Positions 31,323 to 43,199 are shown, counted from the stretch's first letter. The stretch: 64,000 bases of DNA from Propionicimonas paludicola (GCF_002563675.1 NZ_PDJC01000001.1:1426001-1490000); one strand, 5' to 3'. A program made the numbers and translations. Notes: generated by a model not told the origin, from the letters alone.

Positions 31323-31730
31323 TCAGTTCTCGCGGGCCATTCGAGCCGCCCGTACCTGGGCCTGGGCTCGCAGGTAGTGGTGGCGGGTCTCTTCATCGAG
31401 TTCACCGGCGTTGATCCGCTTCTCGGCGGCGGCCAGTTCGTGCTCGGCAGCCACCAGATCGATCTCCTCGGCGATCTTCGCGAACTGACTGAGCAGAGAG
31501 ACCCGGTTGTCGGCCACCGAGACGAAGCCGCCATCGATGGCCACCACTTCGCGGGTGTCGGCCGTACTGAGCACCTCAGCCGCACACGGCACCAAGGAGG
31601 CCAGCAGCGGCTCGTGGTTGGGCAGAATGCCGATGTCGCCCTCGCTGGTCCGGACGATCACGCTACGCGCATCGCCCTCCCAGACGATTCCGGTCGAGGA
31701 CACCACCTCGACGCGCAGGACATCGACCAC
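31323..31730 (-). CDS. atpC: ATP synthase subunit epsilon
   Basis: Central-stalk and inhibitory subunit of F1. The 135-residue protein has the N-terminal beta-sandwich (LRVEVVSSTGIVWEGDARSVIVRTSEGDIGILPNHEPLLASL) and a C-terminal helical hairpin (AAAEKRINAGELDEETRHHYLRAQAQVRAARM). I choose the GTG at 31730, one nt after the atpD stop, with AAGG upstream; a longer reading to 31790 has no family match. Last structural gene of the atp operon. Confidence 0.93.
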   Translation of the reverse strand: MVDVLRVEVVSSTGIVWEGDARSVIVRTSEGDIGILPNHEPLLASLVPCAAEVLSTADTREVVAIDGGFVSVADNRVSLLSQFAKIAEEIDLVAAEHELAAAEKRINAGELDEETRHHYLRAQAQVRAARMAREN

Positions 31731-31731
31731 G

Positions 31732-34105
<2,374 letters not shown>

Positions 34106-34108
34106 CGA

Positions 34109-35752
34109 TCAGCTCCGCTTCTTCTTCACCACGATCTGCTCGTGGCTGAGATCGGCGTCCTCGATGGCGTCGGCGGCCGGATCGCCCTCCACCAGCGAGT
34201 CGCCGGTCTTGCTCACCCACTGCGTGCGGAAAGCGGCCAGAGCGTCTTCGGCGGCCTGCTTGGTGTCATCGGTGAACTGGCCGGTCTCGGCGATCACCTC
34301 GAGCACCTTGGTGTTGTGCTTGAGGTAGGCCAGGTACTCCTGCTCGAAGGCGAGCACCTCGGCCACCGGAACGTTGTCGAACTTGCCGGTGGTGCCGGCC
34401 CACACGCTGACCACCTGATCGGCGACCGGGTAGGGGCTGTACTGCGGCTGGCGGAGCAGTTCGACCAGTCGGGCGCCACGATCGAGCTGGCGCCGGGAGG
34501 CGGCGTCCAGGTCGGAGGCGAACATGGCGAACGCTTCCATATCGCGGTACTGGGCCAGGCCGATCTTCAAGGTGCCGGCCACCGACTTCATGGCCTTCAC
34601 CTGGGCGGCGCCGCCGACTCGGGAGACCGAGATGCCCACGTCGATGGCGGGACGCTGGTTGGCGTTGAACAGGTCCGACTGCAGGAAGATCTGGCCGTCG
34701 GTGATCGAGATCACGTTGGTCGGGATGTAGGCCGAGACGTCGTTGGCCTTGGTTTCGATGATCGGCAGGCCGGTCATCGAGCCACCGCCCAGCTCATCGG
34801 ACAGCTTCGCGCAGCGCTCCAGCAGACGGCTGTGCAAGTAGAAGACGTCGCCGGGGTAAGCCTCGCGGCCCGGCGGACGGCGCAGCAGCAGCGACATCGA
34901 GCGGTAGGCCTCGGCCTGCTTGGTCAGGTCGTCGAAGATGATCAGGACGTGCTTGCCGCCATACATCCAGTGCTGACCGATGGCCGAGCCGGTGTACGGC
35001 GCGATGTACTTGTAGCCGGCCGGGTCCGAAGCCGGCGAGTGCACGATGGTGGTGTACTCCATGGCGCCGGCCTCTTCGAGCACGGTGTGCAGCGAGGCGA
35101 TGGTGGAGCCCTTCTGACCGATGGCCACGTAGATGCAGCGCACCTGTTTCTTCGGGTCGCCGGTGGCCCAGTTCGCCTTCTGGTTGATGATCGTGTCGAT
35201 GGCGATGGCGGTCTTGCCGGTCTTGCGGTCGCCGATGATCAGCTGACGCTGGCCGCGACCGATCGGGGTCATCGAGTCGATGGCCTTGATTCCGGTCTGC
35301 AGCGGCTCGTTCACGCTCTGCCGATCCATCACGCCGGCCGCCTGCAGCTCCAGTGCCCGGTGCTCGGTGATGTCCTTGATCTCGCCCAGACCGTCGATCG
35401 GGTTGCCCATGGCGTCCACCACGCGGCCCAGGTAGCCGTCGCCCACCGGGACGGCCAGCACCTCGCCGGTCCGCTTGACCACGGAGCCCTCTTCGATGCC
35501 GTCGGAGTCGCCCAGCACCACGACGCCGATCTCGCGGACGTCCAGGTTCAGCGCGATGCCCAAGGTGCCGTCGGAGAACTCCAGCAGCTCGTTGGCCATG
35601 GCCGAGGGCAGCCCCTCGACCCGAGCGATGCCGTCACCGGAAGTCACCACGGTGCCGACCTCGTCCGTGGCCGCAACGTCGGGGTGGAACTCCGACACGA
35701 ACTTGTCCAGCGCGTCCCGGATCTCCTCGGGGCTGATGGTCAGTTCCGCCAT
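34109..35752 (-). CDS. atpA: ATP synthase subunit alpha
   Basis: Non-catalytic nucleotide-binding subunit of F1. The 547-residue protein has Walker A GDRKTGKT at 174-181, [35 protein letters not shown] and the SRVGGAAQ signature. The C terminus carries an actinobacterial extension ending in a basic KKKRS. AGAAGG lies upstream of the ATG. Confidence 0.98.
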   Translation of the reverse strand: MAELTISPEEIRDALDKFVSEFHPDVAATDEVGTVVTSGDGIARVEGLPSAMANELLEFSDGTLGIALNLDVREIGVVVLGDSDGIEEGSVVKRTGEVLAVPVGDGYLGRVVDAMGNPIDGLGEIKDITEHRALELQAAGVMDRQSVNEPLQTGIKAIDSMTPIGRGQRQLIIGDRKTGKTAIAIDTIINQKANWATGDPKKQVRCIYVAIGQKGSTIASLHTVLEEAGAMEYTTIVHSPASDPAGYKYIAPYTGSAIGQHWMYGGKHVLIIFDDLTKQAEAYRSMSLLLRRPPGREAYPGDVFYLHSRLLERCAKLSDELGGGSMTGLPIIETKANDVSAYIPTNVISITDGQIFLQSDLFNANQRPAIDVGISVSRVGGAAQVKAMKSVAGTLKIGLAQYRDMEAFAMFASDLDAASRRQLDRGARLVELLRQPQYSPYPVADQVVSVWAGTTGKFDNVPVAEVLAFEQEYLAYLKHNTKVLEVIAETGQFTDDTKQAAEDALAAFRTQWVSKTGDSLVEGDPAADAIEDADLSHEQIVVKKKRS

Positions 35753-35776
35753 TTGGTTACCTTCTGCTTTCGGTCT

Positions 35777-36574
35777 CTACTTGGTCAGATGTTGTGCGGC
35801 AGCGGCGAGCCGGCTGACCAGGGTTCCTTCGATCACCTGGTCACCCACCTGGACTCGAGCTCCGCCAATCACGTTCGGGTCGATGACGACCTGGAGGTTC
35901 ACCTGCCGGCCGAGCTGGCGCACCAGCACCGCGGCCAGCCGGTCGTGCTGTTCCTGGGTGAGCGGACGGGCCACCGTCACCGTTGCGATCGAGCGCTGGC
36001 GGGCCTGGGCAGCCAGCGCCAGCACCTCATCGATGCCGAAGGCGAAGGTGCCTTCGTCGGCCGGGACGGCCTGCTCGGCCAGGGCCAAGGTGATCGGATC
36101 GACCTTGGCCGACACCAGCTCGGCCACCAGCCGACGGCGCGCCGCCACCGGCGTGCTGTGATCGTCCAGGGCCTTGCGCAGCTCGTGGCTGGCCACGGCG
36201 GTCCGGCCCAGGCGGAACAGCTCCTCCTCGACCCGGTCCAGCCGTCCGTCCTGCTGGGAAAGGCCGAGCAGAACTCGCAGCGCCTGGCGGCGCAGCACCT
36301 GGATCAGCCGTCCGCCGCTGCCCCACTTCAGGGCTGCTGCTTGGCCGACCACGGTCAGCGTGCCGGCGCTGAGCTTGCCGCCCAGCACCGCCTCGACAAG
36401 ATCCCGGCGCCGCTGATCCGCAGTCGTCGGGTCAGAGAGGGCATTGCGCAATCGCGGCTCGCCGGCCAGCAGGTCGGCCACCTCCAACAGCTCCGCGGCC
36501 AGGGTCGTGGTCAGTTCGGCCGCGTCCACGCAGCGATCCAACTCCGACTGCCTGGCCAGGGTGGCTGTGTTCAT
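35777..36574 (-). CDS. atpH: ATP synthase subunit delta
   Basis: Peripheral-stalk subunit holding alpha3beta3 to the b dimer. At 265 residues it is longer than the E. coli protein (177) but of the size usual in Actinobacteria, and is not fused to a b-type segment as in mycobacteria. The C-terminal OSCP signature (ATVTVARPLTQEQHDRLAAVL...VNLQVVIDPNVIGGARVQVGDQVIEGTL) is clear. Overlaps atpF by 4 nt. Confidence 0.94.
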   Translation of the reverse strand: MNTATLARQSELDRCVDAAELTTTLAAELLEVADLLAGEPRLRNALSDPTTADQRRRDLVEAVLGGKLSAGTLTVVGQAAALKWGSGGRLIQVLRRQALRVLLGLSQQDGRLDRVEEELFRLGRTAVASHELRKALDDHSTPVAARRRLVAELVSAKVDPITLALAEQAVPADEGTFAFGIDEVLALAAQARQRSIATVTVARPLTQEQHDRLAAVLVRQLGRQVNLQVVIDPNVIGGARVQVGDQVIEGTLVSRLAAAAQHLTK

Positions 36575-37125
36575 GCACTCACCTCGGGCTGGGACTCCAG
36601 TTCGGCGATGAACCGGTCAACGGTGCGCTGAGCACGCTCTTCGGACTCCAGCGACTCCCCCACGATCCGGCCGGCCAGTTCGGTGGCCAGCCCGCCGATC
36701 TCGGAACGAAGCTGGTGCATGGCGGCGATCCGCTCGGCCTCGATGGCGGCCTTGGCACTAGCCAGCATCCGCTCGGAGTCGGCCTGCGCCTGCTGCCGGA
36801 TCTCGGCGGCGATGGCAGCGGCCTGAGCCTTGGCCTCTTCGCGGATGTGACCCGCCTCGGCCCGGGCACCGGACAGCTGCTCGGTGTAGCTGGCCAGAGC
36901 GGCGGCAGCCTCTTTCTGCGCGGCTTCGGCCTTCTCGATACCACCGGCGATCTCAGCGGTGCGCTCTGCGTAGGTGGCCTCGAACATCGGGACCACCTTC
37001 TTCGCCGCAACGAACCAGATGATGCCGAACAGGACGATTCCAGCCAACAGCTCCGGCAGAGCCGGCAGCAAGACGGCGATTCCGCCTCCGGAATCGGATT
37101 CCAGTGGAGTCAGCAGCGGCAACAT
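36571..37125 (-). CDS. atpF: ATP synthase subunit b
   Basis: Peripheral-stalk subunit with one N-terminal membrane helix (LPELLAGIVLFGIIWFVAAKKVVP) followed by a long Ala/Glu-rich helix. About 184 residues. I favour the ATG at 37125, which has GAGG 9 nt upstream; a GTG at 37140 that overlaps the atpE stop by 4 nt would add five residues. Operon position between atpE and atpH is standard. Confidence 0.92.
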   Translation of the reverse strand: MLPLLTPLESDSGGGIAVLLPALPELLAGIVLFGIIWFVAAKKVVPMFEATYAERTAEIAGGIEKAEAAQKEAAAALASYTEQLSGARAEAGHIREEAKAQAAAIAAEIRQQAQADSERMLASAKAAIEAERIAAMHQLRSEIGGLATELAGRIVGESLESEERAQRTVDRFIAELESQPEVSA

Positions 37126-37136
37126 GCCGACCGGCC

Positions 37137-37364
37137 TCACTGAATAACGAAGGCGAGGGCGATGCCGATGATGGCCAGCGCCTCGACCACGGCAAAGCCG
37201 ATCCAGGCGGTGCTCAGCATCGCGCCGCGGGCCTCAGGCTGGCGGGCAGTGCCGTTGATCACCGAGGAGAAGATCCAGGCGACGCCGAGGCCCGGGCCGA
37301 GCGTGGCCAGGCCGTAGCCGATCATGTTCAGCGAACCGTTGAGGACGGCTTCCAGAGGCAGCAT
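37137..37364 (-). CDS. atpE: ATP synthase subunit c
   Basis: Rotor-ring proteolipid of Fo. The 75-residue protein has two membrane helices, the polar loop ARQPEA (about 40-45) and the proton-carrying Glu61 in [12 protein letters not shown]. No sodium-type second carboxylate or Gln pattern is evident on helix one, so proton coupling is expected. AAAGGAAAG precedes the ATG. Confidence 0.97.
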   Translation of the reverse strand: MLPLEAVLNGSLNMIGYGLATLGPGLGVAWIFSSVINGTARQPEARGAMLSTAWIGFAVVEALAIIGIALAFVIQ

Positions 37365-37397
37365 TTGCGCTTTCCTTTCGGTGGTTTACAAGCGTGG

Positions 37398-38198
37398 TCA
37401 GTGTTCCTCGGCGACTGCAGAGGAGACGTATTGGGCGGTCAGGACGGTGAAGATATAGGCCTGCAGGAAGCCTACGAAAAGCTCCAGGGCGAAGATGGCG
37501 AAGCTGAAGAGCACCGATACCCCACCGGCTGCCATCAGGCCGAGCTGGCCCGACTCGAGCAGGAGGGTGCCACCCAGGATGAAGACCAGGATCACCAGAT
37601 GTCCGGCGAACAGGTTGGCGAACAGACGCAGGGCCAGCGTGACCGGGCGGACGATGAAGTTCGACAGGAACTCCAGGGGAATGATCAGCGGCCACAGCAG
37701 CACCGGGACGCCCTCGGGCAGCGTGGCCTTACGCAGGTAGGTGAACAGCCCGTACTTGTAGATGCCGGCGCCGTTGTAGAGGATCCACGAGCACAGCGCC
37801 AGGCCCCAGACGTAGCCGATCTTGGAGAACGTCGGGAACATGAACAGGAAGAACTCGCCGAAGAGGTTGTTCACCAGGATGAAGCTGAACAGGGCGAGCA
37901 GATAGGGCAGGAACTTGCGGTACTCGTGGCCGAGGATGTCCCGGGCGATGCTGTTGCGGACCAGGTTGTAGGCGAGCTCGCCGAGGAACTGCCGCTTGCC
38001 CGGCACCACCTTGTGGCCGCGCGACATCCACATCCAAAAGCCGATCACCAAAGCGGCAGCAATCACGGCCTGCACCAAGTGGTTGTTCACCCAGAACCAG
38101 GCCGGACCCCATTCGGGGAAGAGCGGTTTGGAGTCGAAGCTGTGCACCCCGGGCGGGAAGCCCTCTAGTGGGATCAGCAGTCCGATCATCGCGGACAC
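37398..38198 (-). CDS. atpB: ATP synthase subunit a
   Basis: Fo stator subunit forming the proton half-channels. The roughly 266-residue protein has the essential Arg in helix four (RPVTLALRLFANLFAGH) and the C-terminal FALELFVGFLQAYIFTVLTAQYV. GTG at 38198 is chosen because AGGAGG lies 4 nt upstream; an internal ATG at 38189 or the upstream ATG at 38222 are alternatives. First core gene of atpBEFHAGDC. Confidence 0.95.
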   Translation of the reverse strand: MSAMIGLLIPLEGFPPGVHSFDSKPLFPEWGPAWFWVNNHLVQAVIAAALVIGFWMWMSRGHKVVPGKRQFLGELAYNLVRNSIARDILGHEYRKFLPYLLALFSFILVNNLFGEFFLFMFPTFSKIGYVWGLALCSWILYNGAGIYKYGLFTYLRKATLPEGVPVLLWPLIIPLEFLSNFIVRPVTLALRLFANLFAGHLVILVFILGGTLLLESGQLGLMAAGGVSVLFSFAIFALELFVGFLQAYIFTVLTAQYVSSAVAEEH

Positions 38199-38218
38199 CG
38201 AACCTCCTGTCTGCTCGA

Positions 38219-38413
38219 TCAAACCGAACGTCCATACCGCACAATGACCAGGTAGATCCCGGCCACCGCGCCGAGAATCAGACCCACTGGTAGCAGCCAG
38301 GACGTGTGCAGCCAGCTATCGAGGAGCCAACCCAGCCCTCCGTAGCAGAGCAGACCCGAAATCAGCAGACTCACTGCCCGGATCCCGGCGTCCATGCCGC
38401 TGCGCTCGTCCAT
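38219..38413 (-). CDS. AtpZ/AtpI-like small membrane protein
   Basis: A 64-residue protein with two hydrophobic helices (AVSLLISGLLCYGGLGWLLDSWL and WLLPVGLILGAVAGIYLVIVRYG), resembling the AtpZ (putative F0F1 assembly/Mg transport helper) family. It precedes atpB by 20 nt and is probably the first gene of the atp transcript. The function of AtpZ in Actinobacteria is not established. Confidence 0.7.
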   Translation of the reverse strand: MDERSGMDAGIRAVSLLISGLLCYGGLGWLLDSWLHTSWLLPVGLILGAVAGIYLVIVRYGRSV

Positions 38414-38423
38414 GGTTTACCTG

Positions 38424-38429
38424 ACTCTA
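38424..38429 (-). promoter_or_regulatory. -10 hexamer (TAGAGT) upstream of the atp operon
   Basis: TAGAGT on the minus strand lies 10 nt before the ATG at 38413. No good -35 box is seen. It would give an atp transcript with a very short leader starting at the atpZ-like gene. Confidence 0.4.
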
Positions 38430-38471
38430 GCAGCCAGTGCCGGGGGCTTTTACCACCGGCCAAGCCACCTC

Positions 38472-38930
38472 TCACCGAGGGTCAGCAGGTGGATCGAAGC
38501 TCGGGATTCGCAGCCGAGTGAAGACGAAGATCTCCACCGCCAGCCACCCGATCACGACTGCGATCGCCGTGATGGCGATCGCCATCGGATCCAGCCCGAC
38601 AAGGCGCCCGTTCGCGGCCTGCGCCGCCGCCAGCAGCAGGCCCAATCCGGCCGCCCGGAGCACATAGGACGTCATCGAGGCGGCGAACACGACCTTGGGA
38701 TCCGCATCGGCCACCACCACCTGGATCCCCTGGCCGATGGTGAAGAAAAGGACTGTGACTAGGCCGGATAGCACCGACCACAGAGCGCCGTAGAAGCCGT
38801 GCAGCACCCCGAAGACCACTGCGGAGGCGAGCAGAGCCAGGTGTCCACCGATCAGCCCGGCCCGCAACAGCCGGGCCGCTCTGGACTGCAGCACGCTGGC
38901 TCGGCGCGCCACTCGGTCAGGTCTTGGCAT
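38472..38930 (-). CDS. atpI: AtpI-like ATP synthase-associated membrane protein
   Basis: A 152-residue membrane protein with four helices (LIGGHLALLASAVVFGVLHG, ALWSVLSGLVTVLFFTIGQGIQ, FAASMTSYVLRAAGLGLLLAAA, AIAITAIAVVIGWLAVEIFVFTRL). Position and pattern match the actinobacterial AtpI homologue (Rv1303). AtpI proteins assist c-ring assembly in some bacteria. Its start overlaps the wecA end by 14 nt. Confidence 0.72.
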   Translation of the reverse strand: MPRPDRVARRASVLQSRAARLLRAGLIGGHLALLASAVVFGVLHGFYGALWSVLSGLVTVLFFTIGQGIQVVVADADPKVVFAASMTSYVLRAAGLGLLLAAAQAANGRLVGLDPMAIAITAIAVVIGWLAVEIFVFTRLRIPSFDPPADPR

Positions 38931-40026
38931 CGCCGGATCGACGGGGTCGCCGCCCCCAGGTGAGCAGCGCGGCCAGGGCGATCCCGATCAGGACGCCCAC
39001 ATAGGTCAGCGGAAGCGGGAACAAGCCAATAAGCACAACTCCGTAGGCGACCACGGCCGACCAGAGCCAGAGCAGGGCCACTGCCCCCCGGTGACTGTGG
39101 CCGAGGTTGAGCATCCGGTGGTGGAGATGCTGCTTGTCAGCCTGATACCAGAGCTTCCCGGCCAGGGTCCTGCGGACGTAGGCCATCACCAGGTCCAGGA
39201 AGGGCAACGCCATCACCGCCAGCGGCAGCAGCAGCGGCAGATAGGCCGCCGCAGTGTTGGCGCCGAAGGCGGTCAGCCGGGACGGGTCGAGCTGGCCGGT
39301 CAGGCTGATCATCGAGGTGACCAGCAGGAAGCCGAGCAGCATCGAGCCGGAGTCGCCCATGAACATCCGGGCCTTGTGCAGGTTGTAGGGCAGGAAGCCC
39401 AGGCAGATGCCCACGGTGGCCACAGTGACCAGGCTGGCCGTGGTGGCTCGGACGAGTTCCTGATCCCAGGCCAGCAGGTAGGCGTAGGCGAAGAAGGCGC
39501 CGGCACCGATGGCCACCACACCGGCGGCCAGGCCGTCCAGACCGTCGATCAGGTTGATGGCGTTCACGGCGATGAAGATCAGCACCACGGTGACCACGAT
39601 CGAGCTGCCGTCATCGAGCGAGATGATGGCGTCCGGCAGCGGGATCCAGAACACCTTCACCCCGTTGGCCACAGCGATGCCGGCGGCCAACAGCTGCCCG
39701 GCGATCTTGGCCAGGGCGTTCAGCTCGAACAGGTCGTCCAGGACGCCGACCGCACAGATCACTCCCCCGGCCAGCAGGACCACGCCGGCGTCATGGGTGA
39801 CCGCGGCGAAGCCGCCCAGCCAGGGCAGCTTGGTGGCCACCAGGAAGGCGGCCGCCAGTCCGAACCACATCGAGATACCGCCGAAGTACGGCACCGGACG
39901 GGTGTGCACATCGCGATCCCGGACCGCTGCCACCGCGTTGAACCGGAAGGCCAACCGACGAGCCAACCCACTGAGCAAGTAGGTGACTGCCGCGGCGACC
40001 AGCGCCACCAGGAGGTAGACGCGCAT
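38917..40026 (-). CDS. wecA: WecA/MraY-type UDP-GlcNAc-1-phosphate:decaprenyl-phosphate transferase
   Basis: Begins lipid-linked glycan synthesis (arabinogalactan linker or teichoic-type polymers) by transferring sugar-1-phosphate to polyprenyl phosphate. The 369-residue protein has about ten helices and the family motifs VRDRDVHTRPVPYFGG, VGVLDDLFELNALAK (catalytic Asp pair), NLIDGLDGLAAG, KARMFMGDSGSMLLGF and DKQHLHHRMLNLGHSHR. Position matches Rv1302. UDP-GlcNAc is the likely donor but not proven. Confidence 0.92.
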   Translation of the reverse strand: MRVYLLVALVAAAVTYLLSGLARRLAFRFNAVAAVRDRDVHTRPVPYFGGISMWFGLAAAFLVATKLPWLGGFAAVTHDAGVVLLAGGVICAVGVLDDLFELNALAKIAGQLLAAGIAVANGVKVFWIPLPDAIISLDDGSSIVVTVVLIFIAVNAINLIDGLDGLAAGVVAIGAGAFFAYAYLLAWDQELVRATTASLVTVATVGICLGFLPYNLHKARMFMGDSGSMLLGFLLVTSMISLTGQLDPSRLTAFGANTAAAYLPLLLPLAVMALPFLDLVMAYVRRTLAGKLWYQADKQHLHHRMLNLGHSHRGAVALLWLWSAVVAYGVVLIGLFPLPLTYVGVLIGIALAALLTWGRRPRRSGDAKT

Positions 40027-40028
40027 GC

Positions 40029-40664
40029 TCAGCCCTCGGTCAGGCCGGGGAGATGCTGAGCCAAGGCCTCGGCGCTGATCCGGCCAGCTCGCAAGATGGT
40101 GGGCTGGCCGGTGAGATCTACGATCGTGGACGGCACCGGGCCGCTGGCCGGGCCACCGTCGAGGTAAACCGCCACCGAGTCCCCCAGCTGTTCGATGGCC
40201 TCGGCGATGGAGGCCGCCGCCGGGTTGCCGGTGGTGTTGGCGCTACTCACGGCCAGCGGGCCGGTGGCCCGCAGCAGCTCGCGAGTGAAGTCATGGTCGG
40301 GCACCCGGACCGCGATGGTGTCGCCCAGGTCGCCCAGGTCCAGGCCAAGCTCCGGCTGGAGCGGAAGGATCAGGGTCAGCGGGCCCGGCCAGAACGCGTC
40401 GGCCACGGCGAGCACCTCGTCGGCCAGCTCGTCGGTCAGCGACCGCAGCACGCTGGCATCGGCGATCAGTACCGGCGGCGGCATGTCGCGACCCCGTCCC
40501 TTCGCCTCGAGCAATCCGCGAACCGCGTCGGCGGAGAAGGCATCAGCACCGATTCCGTAGACCGTGTCGGTCGGCAGCACGATGCACTCACCGTCGCGCA
40601 CCGCGTCCACTGCGGCCTGGATTGCGGCTTCGGGATCGGTGCGAATGTCGAGGGTCTCGGACAT
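40029..40664 (-). CDS. tsaC: L-threonylcarbamoyladenylate synthase (TsaC/Sua5)
   Basis: Makes threonylcarbamoyl-AMP for t6A37 modification of ANN-decoding tRNAs. The roughly 211-residue YrdC-domain protein has CIVLPTDTVYGIGADAF, the KGRGRDMPPPVL substrate loop and SSANTTGNPAA. It lacks the extra C-terminal Sua5 domain. Start at MSETLDIRTDPEAA follows the family; an ATG 9 nt upstream overlaps the prmC stop and is also possible. Confidence 0.93.
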   Translation of the reverse strand: MSETLDIRTDPEAAIQAAVDAVRDGECIVLPTDTVYGIGADAFSADAVRGLLEAKGRGRDMPPPVLIADASVLRSLTDELADEVLAVADAFWPGPLTLILPLQPELGLDLGDLGDTIAVRVPDHDFTRELLRATGPLAVSSANTTGNPAAASIAEAIEQLGDSVAVYLDGGPASGPVPSTIVDLTGQPTILRAGRISAEALAQHLPGLTEG

Positions 40665-40669
40665 AGGTC

Positions 40670-41509
40670 TCATCCTGCCAGGTTGCCGGCCCGGATGGCC
40701 GTGACGAACCGGGGGCGGTCATTGAGGTCACGATGATCGCCGACCCGGACGAAACTGCCGGCCTCGACGAACACCTCCTGCACGGCCTGGCCCTGGACTT
40801 CGGCATGTTCGGCGCAGACGGCACCGCCGGGCCGCAGCAGTCGGCCGGCCACCTTCGCCACCACGCGCAGTGCGTCCAGCCCGTCCAGGCCGGAGAACAG
40901 CGCGATTTCGGGCTCGTGCGCCCGCACCTCGGCGGCCACGTGCTCCCACATCTGCAGCGGAATGTAGGGCGGGTTGGCGATCACCAGGTCCACCTGGCCG
41001 TCCAGTTCGGGGAACGCATCGGCCATGTCGCCGAGCCGGAGGTCGACCTCGGTCCCGGCCAGGTTGGTCTGGGCCATCCGGTAGGCGTCCTCGGACAGCT
41101 CGACGGCGTACTGCCGACAGCCCGGATGCTCGGCGGCGATGGCCGCCGAGATGGCTCCGCTGCCCGCGCAGAGTTCCACCACGATGGGCTGCGGACCGCG
41201 TCCGGCCAGCTGCTCCAGGGCCCAGCCGACCATCACCTCGGTCTCCGGACGCGGAATGAACACTCCGGGGGCCACCTGGACCGAGATCGTCCGGAACCAG
41301 GCCACACCGGTCAGGTACTGCAGCGGCTCGCCGGCCGCTCGGCGTTCCACGAGCCTGGCGAAGTCCGCCTCAACCGATGGCTCGACCGCACCCAGCAGAA
41401 TCAGCCGCGACGGCTCGACGCCGGCAGCGTGGGCCAGCAACGTCCGGGCCTCGGCCGGTGAGCCCAGCCTGGCCGATGCCGAAGCCAGTACCGCCCCGAC
41501 CCCGGTCAT
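40670..41509 (-). CDS. prmC: Peptide chain release factor N5-glutamine methyltransferase
   Basis: Methylates the Gln of the GGQ motif of RF1/RF2. The 279-residue protein has an N-terminal helical domain, the SAM-binding [16 protein letters not shown] and the catalytic NPPY (VIANPPYIP). Its start overlaps the prfA stop by 4 nt, coupling the modifier to its substrate. Confidence 0.96.
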   Translation of the reverse strand: MTGVGAVLASASARLGSPAEARTLLAHAAGVEPSRLILLGAVEPSVEADFARLVERRAAGEPLQYLTGVAWFRTISVQVAPGVFIPRPETEVMVGWALEQLAGRGPQPIVVELCAGSGAISAAIAAEHPGCRQYAVELSEDAYRMAQTNLAGTEVDLRLGDMADAFPELDGQVDLVIANPPYIPLQMWEHVAAEVRAHEPEIALFSGLDGLDALRVVAKVAGRLLRPGGAVCAEHAEVQGQAVQEVFVEAGSFVRVGDHRDLNDRPRFVTAIRAGNLAG

Positions 41510-42579
41510 CCGGCGGTGGTGCCGAGCCGCTCGGCGAGTTCGGCGGCCTGGAGGGCTTCGACCAGTGGGCCGAGGTCGCCAGCCAGCACCTGGTCCAGGT
41601 TGTGGGCCTTGAAGCCGATCCGGTGATCGGCGATCCGGTTCTCCGGAAAGTTGTAGGTGCGGATCCGCTCCGAGCGGTCCACGGTGCGCACCTGCGAGCG
41701 CCGGGCGGCCGAGGCGGAGGCCGCCGCCTCTTCCTCGGCGCGGGTGACCAGCCGAGCCCGCAGCATGCGCATGGCGGTCTCCTTGTTCTGCAGCTGGGAG
41801 CGCTCGTTCTGGCAGGACACCACGATGCCGGTGGGCAGGTGGGTGATCCGGACCGCGGAGTCGGTGGTGTTCACGCCCTGACCGCCGGGACCGGACGAGC
41901 GGTACACGTCCACCCGCAGGTCGTCCTCGTTGATCTCCACCTCGGTGGCCTCGACCTCGGGCATCACGAGCACGCCGGCTGCGGAGGTGTGGATGCGCCC
42001 CTGCGACTCGGTGACCGGCACCCGCTGCACCCGATGGACGCCGCCCTCGAACTTCAACACTCCGTAAGGAGCGTTGTCCGGACCGGGATTGCCGGAGGCC
42101 TTCACCGCTGCCGTGATCGACTTGTAGCCGCCCAGGTCGGTCTCCTGCGCGTCCAGGATCTCCAGCCGCCAGCCCTTGGTCTCGGCGAACTTGGCGTACA
42201 TCCGCAACAGGTCGGCGGCGAACAGCGCCGACTCCTCGCCGCCCTCACCGGACTTGATCTCGATCAGGCAGTCCGCCGAATCGTTGGGGTCACGCGGAGC
42301 CAACAACCGAGCCAGCCGTTCCTCCAGCTGCGCGAGTTCGGCGCTGAGCTGCTCGGCCTCGACGGCGAAGGTCGCGTCCTCGGTGGCCAGTTCCTGGGCG
42401 GCCACCAGGTCGGCGCTGAGCTCCTCGTGGGCGTTCAGCGCCTTCACGATCGGGGTCAGTTCGGCGTAGCGACGTCCGATCTTTCGGGCCAGAGCGACGT
42501 CGGCATGCACGGCGGGGTCGCCCAGCTGCGCCTCCAGCGCGGCGAACTCCTCGGGTATCCCTGCGGCAGCTTCGAACAT
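41506..42579 (-). CDS. prfA: Peptide chain release factor 1
   Basis: Recognises UAA and UAG. The 357-residue protein has the codon-recognition tripeptide PVT ([18 protein letters not shown], with the RF1-specific context) and the peptidyl-hydrolysis motif GGQ ([17 protein letters not shown]). AAGGAGG lies 5 nt upstream of the ATG. It follows rpmE after a strong hairpin. Confidence 0.98.
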   Translation of the reverse strand: MFEAAAGIPEEFAALEAQLGDPAVHADVALARKIGRRYAELTPIVKALNAHEELSADLVAAQELATEDATFAVEAEQLSAELAQLEERLARLLAPRDPNDSADCLIEIKSGEGGEESALFAADLLRMYAKFAETKGWRLEILDAQETDLGGYKSITAAVKASGNPGPDNAPYGVLKFEGGVHRVQRVPVTESQGRIHTSAAGVLVMPEVEATEVEINEDDLRVDVYRSSGPGGQGVNTTDSAVRITHLPTGIVVSCQNERSQLQNKETAMRMLRARLVTRAEEEAAASASAARRSQVRTVDRSERIRTYNFPENRIADHRIGFKAHNLDQVLAGDLGPLVEALQAAELAERLGTTAG

Positions 42580-42610
42580 CGGTCCTCCTTGGTCGGCCCT
42601 GACAACGACA

Positions 42611-42647
42611 AACGCCGGGCACCAGGACGGACCTGGTACCCGGCGTT
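42611..42647 (-). terminator. Strong hairpin between rpmE and prfA
   Basis: A 16-bp stem (AACGCCGGGCACCAGG with CCTGGTACCCGGCGTT, one mismatch) and a 5-nt loop lie 8 nt after the rpmE stop, followed on the minus strand by the T-rich TTTGTCGTTGTC. It should terminate or attenuate rpmE transcription before prfA. Confidence 0.75.
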
Positions 42648-42654
42648 GACGAAG

Positions 42655-42864
42655 CTACTTCTTCTTGGCGTAACGCTTCTCGAAGCGCGCCACTCGACCA
42701 CCGGTATCGAGGATCTTCTGCTTGCCCGTGTAGAACGGGTGGCAGGCCGCACACACCTCGGCGTGCATGACGCCGTTCTTGGAGGTGCTCCGGGTGGTGA
42801 AGGTGTTGCCACAGGTGCACGTCACCTGGGTCTCAACGTAATCGGGATGAATGCCCTGCTTCAT
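42655..42864 (-). CDS. rpmE: 50S ribosomal protein L31, zinc-binding form
   Basis: Large-subunit protein bL31, 69 residues. The zinc set Cys16, Cys18, Cys38 and Cys41 is complete (CTC...CAAC), so this is the C+ form that Zur-regulated C- paralogues replace under zinc limitation. MKQGIHPDY start with AGGAGA just upstream. Position rho-[insert]-rpmE-prfA matches other Actinobacteria apart from the insert. Confidence 0.96.
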   Translation of the reverse strand: MKQGIHPDYVETQVTCTCGNTFTTRSTSKNGVMHAEVCAACHPFYTGKQKILDTGGRVARFEKRYAKKK

Positions 42865-43001
42865 GTCTTCTCCTGGTTTCAAGGGCACCGGGTCGCCATC
42901 TGTGAAGGTGGGGCTGGATCTGCCCCGCGGCGTGAACCGGAACCAAGGGTCTATTGTGCCCGATCAACACCGCCGAACCAAACCGTCCCCCACCCAGCCC
43001 G

Positions 43002-43153
43002 CGCTACCGCTCGGTGCGCGACGCTACCGGCTCCACAGACGACGCTACCGGTCACCCCACCGCGCTACCCGTCCACCGGTAGCACGGCGACGAACCGGTA
43101 GCACGGCGACGAACCGGTAGCACGGCCACGAGCCGGCGACCGGCAGCACCGGT
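43002..43153. repeat. Near-symmetric array of phased short repeats in the rpmE-eis intergenic region
   Basis: The 347-nt gap between divergent rpmE and the Eis-like gene holds no convincing gene. Its middle contains four CGCTACC units at 43002, 43022, 43043 and 43063 (20-21 nt period), then inverted GGTAGC units at 43078, 43097 and 43116 (19 nt period; three 19-mers, the first two identical), and a degenerate GGCAGC at 43142. The two halves mirror each other around about 43073; the innermost pair forms a 10-bp stem (43060-43069 with 43078-43087, one mismatch). Phasing near two helical turns suggests an operator array or a large cruciform; the function is unknown. Confidence 0.75.
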
Positions 43154-43199
43154 GATAGCGGCGGACGCGGAGATGTGGCGAGCGGCGCCCTCGGACCGG

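Noticed and set aside
43002-43153. CRISPR array
   Set aside because: Repeat units are 6-19 nt, the two halves are in opposite orientation, spacers are not unique sequences of 30-40 nt, and no cas gene is present.
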